This document shows, one piece after another, positions 31,610 through 42,500 of a stretch of 64,000 bases of DNA (position 1 is the first letter of the stretch; each line of letters begins with the position of its first letter). The DNA comes from Ursus arctos (lineage: Eukaryota > Chordata > Mammalia > Carnivora > Ursidae). The translations under genes and the position numbers were made by a program. Location: contig NW_026623008.1 of assembly GCF_023065955.2 (NCBI RefSeq), positions 23,742,001 to 23,806,000 of the forward strand. Direction: 5' to 3'. The notes beneath the pieces are model-generated. The model made no database searches and was not told the DNA's origin. It saw nothing but the letters and a program-made list of their open reading frames with translations.

Positions 31610-32495
31610 TCCCCACTTTGTTTAAAAAGAAAACATGAAAGCAGTACATACACATAGTAAAACAACCTAACAGTATAGAAAGGTTGAAAACAAAAAGTGA
31701 AGGTCCCTCCACACACCCCTTACCCTTAATCCCTCTTCTCAAGGATATCTGCTATTAACTCTTGCTTCTATAACCTTACAGGGGAAAATCACGCATATAT
31801 GGACAGGATCATACAGTACACTTTCTTTTGCATCTTGCCTTTTTCTCCTAATGTATCTTGGTGACCTTTCCATAACGAACACACACAAGTCTAGCTCATT
31901 AAAAATGTGGTCGCATAGTATTCACCTGTGTGATTGTACTTCATTGATTTAACTTGTCTCCTATTGGTGGACATTCAGGTCATTTTACTTTTGCACTAGT
32001 ACAAAATCCTGGTGAATGGACATCTCTGAACTTGTAATTTGATGTTTTTTTGCAACATATCTGAAAGAGTAAATTTTTACATTGATATTTCTGGGACAAA
32101 AGAAGTATGTGTGTGTGTGTTTAATTTTACATTATATATATATATTTAATTTTTGAGTGAGAGAGAGAGAACTCACATGAGCAGGGAGGGGGGCAGGGGT
32201 AGAGGGAGAAGAAAAGAGAGAGAATCTTAAGCAGGCTCCATGCTGGAGCCCACTAGGGTCTTGACTTAGGGCTACATCTCATGACCCTGAAATCATGACC
32301 TGAGCCAAAATCAAGGGTCAGACGCTTAACGGACTGAGCCACCCAGGCATCCCAAAAGAAGTGTGCATTCTAAGTTTTAATAAATATTGCCAAATTCCTC
32401 TCTGAAATGGTGTTCCAAATTACATCTGGATCAACAGTGGATATTAGCACATTGAAAAATGTGATTTTACCAGTCTGATAGGTTTTCTTTCAGTT
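31610..32495 (-). mobile_element. Old L1-like 3' sequence, minus strand, split by a SINE
   Basis: TTGGTGACCTTTCCATAACG, ATTGGTGGACATTCAGGTC and TAAATATTGCCAAATTCCTC form a common old L1 tail read in reverse. A SINE interrupts it at about 32140-32353. Confidence 0.5.
32140..32353 (-). mobile_element. CAN-SINE, minus strand
   Basis: AT-rich head, GAGAGAATCTTAAGCAGGC, CATGACCTGAGCC and GACTGAGCCACCCAGGCATCCC end. Confidence 0.85.
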
Positions 32496-32499
32496 CTTT

Positions 32500-32711
32500 T
32501 TAAAAAAATATTTTATTTATTTGAGAGAGAGAGGGAGGGTATGAATGGGGTGAGGAGCAGAGGGGGAGGGAGAAGCGGACTCCCCACTGAGCCAGGAACC
32601 TGACTCGGGGGGCTCGATGCCAGGACCAATTCCAGGATGGATCCCAGGACCCTGGCACCATGACCTGAGCGGAAGGTAGGCACTTAACCAACTGAGCCAC
32701 CCAGGCACCCC
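32500..32711 (-). mobile_element. CAN-SINE, minus strand
   Basis: AAAATATTTTATTTATTTGAG head and TGAGCCACCCAGGCACCCC end. TTTCAGTTCT repeats flank it. Confidence 0.9.
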
Positions 32712-32714
32712 TTT

Positions 32715-35140
32715 CAGTTCTGAAGAAGAGTGGAGTGTGGTATTGAAATGTTGCATTTTCCTATATCTTGTTTTTCCCTTCGTATTTTGATAGCCAGAGG
32801 CAATGGCAGGAACGGGGGAAGGCTTGGTCGGAGCAGTCCGAAGAGATGGGAATGACAACGAAACCTTAGCCCTGTGACAACTTTCAGGGTTGATTTTTTG
32901 GGGGAATAGTAGAATTGTGCAGAAACCTGACAGTTTTCTTCTTTTCGGAACCAAATGTTAGTTTTAACTACTTTGGATAGAAAAAATTCCAGAAATTATG
33001 ACATAACTTCCTTGACTTTAAAATGAATATAAATAGAATAGAATCATCTTGATGGTATAGGCCCATCAATGATAGCCCCAGGCTATAATTCAGTGCTGTC
33101 CTTAGGGCATTTTGAATATGTAGGAGAATTTAATATGCTTAGCTACATGGCCTCAGGCTGATATGTTGAAAAAATTCCTAGGTCTGTTTTTTAAGTAACT
33201 TGTTTATCTCTTCCTAGCTGTCAGTTCTCACCTTTGTCCGTTTACTCGCTTTTAGACGCTCCTCCACTTCTCTCTCCAATTGGTTGTCTAGTTTCTAAAC
33301 TTAATGCATCACTTGATATAAATATGTAGAAAGTAGGTGTGAACAGCCCCTTAATAAGGTTGTTGAGAGTCTTCAATGAGTCTAGTCTGTGCAGTTAGTA
33401 CATAGACTTGGGGAATTTATTTTGCCAGTGGAAGGGCCCTTTTTGTGGGGAGGGAGTGCCTGGTTTCTGTCCGGGTGAGGTATTGTGTTGCACTCATAGA
33501 AAGGAAGAGTGCTAAGGAGTTGGCTGTGGTTGCCAGCTCTAACTAGGCCTTTTGTGATTCCAGTAGAGGGAGATGATGTACTTGGTTTTAGAAACTTCTC
33601 TGTGTTCCGTGGGTCCGTATGAAGAAGGGATAGTCGATGGATTGTTACTGAAACCCAAGTTTGGCTGCTTGTTGCTCAAAAGGTCCATACTCAAGAGAGG
33701 AGCTCGGCCACCTGGGGAGAAGGCGGGCTCTTGTCCAAAAGCCAACTCCGAAGTTTCTGCCTGGCCCAGAGATTTTTAAAGGGGTTTAATCAGTTAAGGG
33801 AGTACAGTGGTCTTGAACATTTCCTGATGATGTGCAACTCAGTGATGCTAGCTACAGAATTATCTCAGTGCACAGACGTTGTGCAAGAAGGTCTGGTTCC
33901 TGGCTACCCCGGGGTTGTGCAAGAGTACTCTGATCTTTCTGCAAAGGAGGGCAAGGTTTACAGATGCACAGAGTGAGGTCAGTAGACTCATTAATGTGAC
34001 CTTAAAAAAGAAAAACATTTTGTTAAAAGATTGCCGGGCTAATCAGAAAGCCGAGGTGGCTTCAAACAGACTTGCTGGCCTCTGTGGCCTGGGAAAGTTC
34101 TGGTCCTTCATTTTCCAAGGTCAGTGGTCCGCAAATCTCAAAGAAAGCAAATTAGTTCTGTTATAGATCAAGGGCCTTAGGTCAGTAAGCAAGGAGTTGT
34201 GTTAACTTGAAGCAAGTTAACCCCTAAGACCAGCTCCAGTGCTGTGACAGGGTGGCTCTGTGGTTTGTGTGATGGGAAAAGATGGAGGCGGGAGCTCAGG
34301 GAAGATCAGCATCTGTCTTTGTTACCAGCAGAAGGGTTTCAAACTTGATTTATACTTGTTCTACTCAGCAGTTAAGAAAGGAGTCTTCCTTTGTACTTAG
34401 TTAACCTACTTTGTCCAGAGCATTCTGCCAGGTGCTGTGCGGGGGTAGCAAATGGAGATAAGACGAGGCTCTTGCCTTCAACGGCTTGGAGTCCACTGAC
34501 AGACTGGGCCAGGACATACAATTCAGGGGAGTGAAGTCCATCAGTTGGGAGTCTCTCATTTGCAAGAGAGAGAACCCAACTCAGACTAGCTAAGGCAAAC
34601 AGAGACTTAATTGGCTTCTGGCGCAGCGTGAGTTGGGGCTCGGATGGTGTCCCCGGGCTCCATCTGTTGCTCCTGCCTGAGCTGGACTGTCGTCACCTTT
34701 GTCGGGCTGGTTCCCCTGGCGGTGAGGCAGCATCTCTGACACCCCCCATGCCCACAGAGTAGACAGTGCTCTTTTTCAGAACCCCCAGTAAGCATGTATT
34801 GCTTTTCATTGCTGTGACCAAGCCGCATGGCCATCTCTGAGCTAATCACTGCGCTCAGAGGCGGGATACCTTGATTGAGTTAGCCTCTGTTTATATCTAC
34901 AGCCTGAGGATGGCACCAACTTGATGCAAAACACCTTGGCCAAGGATGGGGGGAAGGGTGGATCTTTCAAAGCCAGAAAGGGCACTGAAACCTTAAGAAT
35001 GATGACTGTATGCTGGCTAGCCCAAGAATCCACCATGCTTCCCCGAAGTGATGATGATAGGGGTGCGGAGACAGGCGAGTATAGTCTCTAAGTTGCGTGT
35101 CAGGATTGAACTGTAAAGTGTTAGATTTGGGTATTATCTG
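32715..35140. other. ZBTB8B first intron, no gene recognised
   Basis: Mostly unique sequence with no CAN-SINE. The stretch 34550-34860 (TCTGAGCTAATCACTG and neighbours) looks like an old interspersed repeat I cannot name. Short ORFs at 33539-34166 show no family resemblance. Confidence 0.4.
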
Positions 35141-35144
35141 TATT

Positions 35145-35345
35145 TTGAGTCTTGAAGAAAGTATAGTGTGGGCACAGAGCAGGAACTCCAGGGGATAACT
35201 GACCTGGTTTTGAGTTCTGGCTCTGTTACAGCTGGGTCGTCTCCTACCTTCTCTAAGTCTCGATTTCCTTATCAGAAAAATGGGGACAATATGGGTATTT
35301 TATCATCAGGTTTTTATAAAAATTCGCTGAGCGATTCCACGTAAG
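35145..35345 (-). repeat. MIR element, minus strand
   Basis: GAGTTCTGGCTCTGTTAC, CTAAGTCTCGATTTCCTTATC and AAAAATGGGGACAATATGGG match a reversed MIR, just upstream of the ZBTB8B coding exon. Confidence 0.75.
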
Positions 35346-35554
35346 ACACGATGTACTACGCCACGTGCAGTCTGTTCTGGTTATTTTTGTTGTTTTTCAT
35401 ACATTAACCCCGTTGGACAACGTCTGATTTTTGTTAGATCCCCAAATAGCCCATGTCATAAAGACACTATTGAACCAGTGTTTTTGGACGAATGAAAAAG
35501 AAAAATTAAAGCTGAACATCTTATTTGTAAGGTTGGGATCAGTGAATTAACCGG

Positions 35555-35588
35555 AAACAAACAAACAAACAAACAAACAAACAAACAA
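35555..35588 (+). repeat. (AAAC)n microsatellite next to the ZBTB8B splice acceptor
   Basis: Eight tandem AAAC units ending nine bases before the acceptor AG at 35596-35597. Confidence 0.97.
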
Positions 35589-35628
35589 TCTTTGCAGAGA
35601 TACAGGCCGGCGCAGAGCTGCTGGAGAA

Positions 35629-36589
35629 ATGGAGATGCAATCCTACTGCGCCAAGCTCTTGGGGGAGCTGAATGAGCAGCGAAAGAGGGACTTCTTCTGT
35701 GACTGCAGTATCATCGTGGAAGGGCGGATCTTCAAGGCCCACAGGAACATTCTGTTTGCCAACAGCGGCTACTTCCGAGCCCTGCTCATTCACTACATCC
35801 AGGACAGCGGGCGCCACAGCACCGCCTCCCTGGACATTGTCACCTCGGACGCCTTTGCCACCATCTTAGACTTCCTGTACTCCGGGAAGCTGGATTTGTG
35901 CGGCGAGAACGTGATCGAAGTTATGTCGGCTGCCAGCTACCTGCAGATGAACGATGTGGTGAACTTCTGCAAGACCTACATCAGGTCGTCCCTCGACATC
36001 TGCCGGAAGATGGAGAAGGAGGCGGCGGTGGCGGCGGCGGTGGCGGCGGCGGCGGCGGCGGCGGTGGCGGCTCATCAGGTGGATGGGGGAAGCCCCAGTG
36101 CAGGCAGGGAAGGGACCTCCTGTGACGCCAAGAGCTTGGTCTCCTCTCCCGCCGCCGGAGAGGGGAGTGTGGACTGTCCTGGAGAGTCCCCTTGCAGCGA
36201 CTGCAGAGGCTGCCACCCGCTGGGACTGGTGGTGAAAGACAGCCAGGGCGGTGACCTCTCTATTCTGCCCAGACAGATAGAGCCCAAGGTGGAGTTTGAG
36301 GCCGACGAGGTGGAGGCGGAGGGTGGTGAGCCGCTGCCGCCCTATGCCGCGCCGCTCAGCCTGGCCCATGTGGACGGGGCTTTGCCCGGCGGCCAGGCCG
36401 TGGACTTGGCGTACAGTAACTACCACATGAAGCAGTTCCTGGAGGCACTCCTGCGCAACGGTGCTGTCCCCAGCAAAGACGACGCGGACCACCACTTTTC
36501 TCGGAGTTTGGAGGGAAGACCAGATGGTGCGGGAGGAGCCATGAGTTCCATGGTGGATGTCCAGACCGACTGGTATGGTGAGGACGCAG
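35629..36589 (+). CDS. ZBTB8B: ZBTB8B coding exon 1 (BTB domain, Ala/Val tract, linker)
   Basis: Encodes residues 1-320 and the first base of Gly321, ending at a GTGAGC donor (36590). The BTB domain is uninterrupted in this one exon. It is CpG-rich across about 35.6-36.6 kb. Reading through the donor would add only 13 residues before a stop, so the spliced form is preferred; it restores the conserved [16 protein letters not shown] junction. An acceptor (CTTTGCAG ending at 35597) lies 31 bases before the ATG. Confidence 0.97.
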
Positions 36590-39500
36590 GTGAGCTCCCT
36601 GAGCGTTCAGCATCTCTGCCCGTCCCTTAGCCCGCACCCCTGTGCCTCCTTGGCTCCTATCATCATGATCATTGTCGCTGTCACTGCCATCATCGTCACC
36701 ATCATCTCCACCACCATCTTTACCACCACATTATCACCCCTCCCCCCACCAAGAGGTGTTCATTGAGCACCTGCTGTGTGCAGGCATTGTCTCTTCCTGT
36801 CTGGTAGTATTTTGCCTCTACAACTAGAGTGTAAGCGTGCTGAGGGCAGTCTGAAGACATGGAAAGAACCTACTGTCTTCTACTAATCAGCAGTGGGACT
36901 TCGGTTCAATCAGTCAATCTCTTTGAACCCGTTTTGTTCAGGAGATAATCATCCCTGCCTTGCTTTTCTCACAGGGTTGAGGACCAAATAAGAAGGTTCT
37001 CAGAATTTTTTCTCATGTATGATCACATATTCCAGACAGGTAAGAAATTGATACCTCTCTGTGTCAGCCATGGTGCCTGGCACATGGCCGACAGGCACTT
37101 AGCGTGTCATGGTCAATGGTCCTATCTACTTGAGAATATCTAAAATGAGTTGGCATTTGGCTTTATGCGAGTAAATTTCTTATATCCTTTGGTAGGCTTT
37201 TTTCTTTTAATGATTAATGTTGTAACTCCAAAGACATGTGTGTTTTAATGAAATCATCAACCTTAAACTAGCTTTTATATAAAACATTTTCCTTTAGTAG
37301 GCTTTTGTGTTTTAAGAGAACTTGGTTGTTTCCCTGAACAGCTCTGAGAGATGCATTGACATGACTAACTCCTCTTAACAGGTGGGGTAATTGTTGTAAA
37401 ATGTCTTGTAGAAGATTGGCTGCCACCTTACTGATGAAAGTACCCTATAGCTTCCAGAACCTCAAGCCAAGAAATTAATGAATCCCAATTTAAATTCACC
37501 CTTCAATACTGAGCAGTGAAAGTATTTTAGGTAAGGGAGATCAGCCGCTTTTATTCATGACTAAATGGCTGTCTTGAGACGTTTAATTTCATTTTTAAAA
37601 GCAAGAACACTCTGTATGTCTGATTAAAACTAGGCTTGAGAACTTGAAAATGCTGTTTCTGACCCTCAGGGACACTGGCTTAACCAGCATTTAGAAGGTA
37701 GTGGCTGTTTTCACGAACACACGGTGGAAATGGGTTGAAATCTCATTTCTGTGCATAATAGCACTTCACAGATGGTGACCACCCTTTCACACCCATTAGA
37801 CCCTCATGAGTGTGGCAGAAGAGTGTGGAGAAACTGGGTTTGGTGAACCACAAGGGTTTGGTGAATTTCCTGAGAATGCAGAGCTGGTAAGTGGCAGAGC
37901 TAAAATGAAACCCTGGTCTGGCTTTCTTTCATTCAAACAAACTGTGCAGGCAGCACGAATGAATAGAGGATTTCAGGGCCATGATTTTATTTTTCAGCCC
38001 CTTTGCCTGTAAGCACAAGCATCAAGAAATAATAATGCAGCCCTACACCATCTTCATTCAAGCCCAGTCTATCAGTCTGTAAAGTCAGGTTTCCAACTAG
38101 AGGGTGCTGTGGACAAGGTAGCCGCCCTGGCCTCCAGTAAATTTATTCCAAATGCCAAGGCACAGAGTAGGACTGATGTGTTTGGTCATTCATGTATTTG
38201 CTCAAATATTTGAGGACCTTCCTGGTAAAGGTACAAAGACCAGACATGGATCCAGCCGTCAAAGAGCTGGTGGTGTCTTAGAGGAGGTAAGATGTGTGTC
38301 GTTGGCATCACATGATGGAAAGACACTGGGCTGGAAGACAGAGGGAGGTGTGACTTTCACAGTAGTCCAAAAGCAGGAGAACTGGCTTCCGCCTGGGAGA
38401 TCCGGGAGGCGTTATGAAAGTGGCATCTGAGGGTAAGAAAAGGAGAGAAGTTGATTGGAGAAATTGATTGGAGTCCGATTATGGAAAACCTTAAATGCTA
38501 AGAGGTGGGGTTTTGTCTGTAGGCACAGGGGAATTTTTTGGTGGTTACTGAGCTTGGGAGTGGGCGGGTTCTGTGCTTGGGGGAGATTAATTTGGCCTCA
38601 GCACCAGATGGTGTGGAGATGGGAGACAGGGCAGGGAGACAGGAGGGTGTCGCAATAATTCTGTATCCGCATTGCTCACGTCTGACGTAAGCAGATACTG
38701 TCAGATCATAAGGTCCTCCTATCAGCCCTCCTCCCCCAGACCTCCCAACCCCAGCTCCAGCACCTCCCACTGCTTCTTGGAAAGTTCATCTGCGTCGGCT
38801 ACTTCCACCGTTTTACTTCCTACTCTTTTCTCCGCCCACTGCAGTCTGGCTTCTGTCCCCTCCACCGCGGACACTGCTGCTGTGAGGTCAGCCATACATT
38901 TCTAGAGTCAATCCAATGAGTGATTTTCAGGTTTTATCTTACTTGGCCTCTCTCAGTAGTTGACTCTGCCCTTTCTCTCCTTGAAATTCTTTCTTCCTCT
39001 GGCTTCTAACACCATGGCTACCCATTGCTCTGACCTCTGCCCATTCCTTTCCAGTCTCATCACGGGATCGTTTAATGCCAGTGTGTCCAGTGTTCCATCA
39101 TTAACTTGCTTCTTCAACATCTTACCATTCCTGCTCATTCATTCGTTCATTCATTCATTCATTCATCAGTTTATTCTCTGTATTTATAGATCTCATTCTG
39201 CTTTCTTTTTGCTTATTCACTTGTTTTGTTTTTTAGATTCCACGTATGAGTGAAATCATATGGTATTTGTCTTTCTCAGTTGGATTTATTTCACTTAGCG
39301 TAATACCCTCTAGGTCCACCCATGTTGTTGCAAATGACAAGATCTCATCCTTTCTTTATGGCTGAGTAATATTCCACTGTGTGTGCGTGTGCACGTGTGC
39401 ATACCCCCCCCACGCACACACTTTATATCACATCTTCTTTTTTTTTTTTTTTTAAGATTTTATTTATTCATTCGACAGAGACAGCCAGCGAGAGAGGGAA

Positions 39501-42500
39501 CACAAGCAGGGGGAGTGGGAGAGGAAGAAGCAGGCTCATAGCAGAAGAGCCTGATGTGGGGCTCGATCCCATAACGCCGGGATCACGCCCTGAGCCGAAG
39601 GCAGACGCTTAACCGCTGTGCCACCCAGGCGCCCCTATATCACATCTTCTTTATCCATCCATCTATCAATGACCACAGGCTGCTTCCATATCTTAGCTAT
39701 TGCAAATAATGCTGCAATAAACATAGGGTTCCATATATCTTTTCAAATTAGTATTTTTGTTTTCTTTGGGTAAATTCCACATAGTGGAATTTGAGAGACC
39801 TCCATACCGTTCTCCACGGTGACCATACAAATTTGCATTCCCACCAACAGTGCACAACGGTTCCTTTCTCTTCACATCCTTGCCAACACTTGTTATTTCT
39901 TTTTGATTCCAGCCATTCTGACGGATGTTGGGTGGTATCTGACCATGGTGTTGATTTGTATTTTCCTGATGATGAGTGATGCTAAGCATTTTTTCATATG
40001 TCTGTTGGCCATTCTATATGTCTTTGTTGGAAAAGTGTCTCTTCAGGTCCTCTGCCTATTTTTAAATCAGATTGGGTTTTTTTAAAATATTTTATTTATT
40101 TATTGAGAGAAAGAGCAAGATCGAGAGAGAGAGAGAGGGGAGGGGCAAAAGGAGGAGACACATTCTCCCCGCTGTGCAGGGAGCCCGATGCAGGGCTTGA
40201 TCCCAGGACCCCAGGATCATGACCTGAGCTGAAGGCAGACGCTTAACCGACTGAGCCACCCAGTGCCCCAATCAGATTGTTTTTATGATGTTGAATTGTG
40301 TAAGTTCTTTATATATTTTGGATATTCACCTCTTATCGGATTTATCAGTTGCAAATATCTTCTCCCATTCAGTAGGCTGCCTTTTTGTTTTGTTGATGGT
40401 TTCCTTTCCTGCACAAAAGCTTTTTATTTTGATGTAGTCCCAATAGTTTATTTTTGCTTTTGTTTCCCCTGCCTTGGGAGACATATCTAGAAAAACGTTG
40501 CTATGATTGATGTCAGAGAAATTACTGCCTGTGCTCTCTTCTAGGATTTTTATGGTTTCAGGTCTCACATTTAGGTCTTCGATCCATTTTGAGGTTTGTG
40601 TGTGTGTGTGTGTGTGTGATGTTCGAAAGTGGTCCAGTTTCATTTTTCTGCATGTACCTGTTCAGTTTTCCCAGCATCGTTTACTGAAGATACTGCCTTT
40701 TCCCATTTGTATATTCTTGCCTCTTTTTTCATAGATTAATAGACCATATAAGCATGGGTTTATGTCTGGGCTCTCTATTCTGTTCCATTGATCTATGTCT
40801 CCATTCATTCAATCATTTCACAGATATTTATTGAACACTTACTATATGCCAGACACTATTCATCGGAGTGAACAAAAGGCCGTCCTTGTCCTCACGGAGC
40901 TGACATTCCAATGCAGGGAGACAGACAGTAAACATCAAGTAAGTGCATGACAAGAAGAACTAAAGCAGGGGAGAGGCTGATAGAGAGCAAAGGAGATGCT
41001 ATTTTATTTAGTGTGGACAAGGAAGGCCTTTCTAACAAGTTGCCTTTGAGCAGACACTGCAAGGGAGGAAGAGAGCAAATTGTGCAGGTAAATCAGGGAG
41101 AAGAACGTTCTGGGCAGAGGGATGAGCAAGGTGCAAAGGCCCAGAGGCAGGTCACAACTGGCGAGTGAACTAGAGGAACGGCAGGGTGCTGCTGAGGCGG
41201 GAGTGGGCTAGGCCAGGCACAGAGTGCTGGGGAATGAGGTCAGAGAATTTGGGTGAGGGCAGACCAGCTAGGGCCCTGAAGGCCACGAGAAGACCTTTGG
41301 GTCTTCCTCTGAGAAGGGACACCATTGGAGGGTCTCAGCCGAGAGTGACTTGAAGTGACATATATTAAAAGTGTCCCTGTGGGTAGTGTGTGCCATAACC
41401 TCCAAAGTGATCTTGGATAGAACTGTACTACCGCACAAGGTCGAACCAACCAGATTTCCTTTTTTTTTTTTTTTTTAAAGATTTTATTTATTTATTCGAC
41501 AGAGATAGAGACAGCCAGTGAGAGAGGGAACACAAGCAGGGGGAGTGGGAGAGGAAGAAGCAGGCTCATAGCGGAGGAGCCTGATGTGGGGCTTGATCCC
41601 ACAATGCCGGGATCACGCCCTGAGCCGAAGGCAGACGCTTAACCGCTGTGCCACCCAGGTGCCCCGCAACCAGATTTCCTAATGGCCTGTATGAGTGTAT
41701 GAGAACAAGAGAAGTTAAGGGTGACCCCCAGGTTTTTAGCTGGAGCAGTTGATTTAAACATGTTATGTTTGTGATGCCTCTTGGATACCCAAGTGGAGAT
41801 GTTCTCTAAGCAGTTGCATTCTGTATGCCTGGGGTTCTGGGGGGAGGTCACAGCTGAGCTATACATTTGGGAGTCATTAATGGGTCCATGGAATTTGAAA
41901 CCTATATATCCCGTGAACTTATGGCTGTAGAAGAAGGTAAGAGATTTACGCACTGCGCCCTGGGGAACACCAGCATGTAGAGGTCAGGAATATAGGGCCC
42001 AGTAAAGGAGACAGGGAGGAGGCAGGCAGGGAGGCAGGAGGAAAATCGAGAGTGTTGGATGCCAGGAGGAGAAAGTGTTTCAGGAAAAAGGAGAAATTGA
42101 CTATGTCCAGGACTGCATGTAGGCAGAGTGAGAACTGATCATTGGGGAGGTCGTTGGCGGGCTTGACAAGAGTAGTGTCGATGAAGTGGGAGGCAAGAGA
42201 CCAAAAGGCTTGAAACAGAGCTGGGGAAATAGAGCTGAAGACAGTGAGTATTGATGCTTCTTTCAGGCAGTTTTGCTGTGAAGGAGACAGAGAAATGCAT
42301 CAATGCTGAAGGGGCATATGAGGCCAAGGTTTTTATGAAGGTGGAGGATCTGAAAGCAGGTTTGTTTACTGATGGGAATGATCCAGGAGAGAGGAGGAGA
42401 ATTGATGGCGGAGGAGAGAGGGACAGTTGACAGAGCGAGGGCAGATAGGTCCCTGTCCACGTGGTGGGGATAGTCTGGCTGTGCGTGTGAGGAAGGGCAG

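Larger units (their letters stand above)
39230..40802 (-). mobile_element. L1 ORF2 3' region, minus strand, split by two SINEs
   Basis: Reading the minus strand from 40800: a KLDHF start, the [19 protein letters not shown] and [20 protein letters not shown] segments, then (after the SINE at 40082-40269) and further left degenerate copies of the C-terminal GGNAN and LPKENKNTN pieces, ending with the tail near 39240. A (GT)n run lies inside at 40593-40618. It is 5' truncated and decayed. Confidence 0.85.

Noticed and set aside
35866..36495. 209-codon minus-strand ORF
   Set aside because: Shadow of the GC-rich ZBTB8B coding exon on the opposite strand; His/Arg runs come from the GCG tract.
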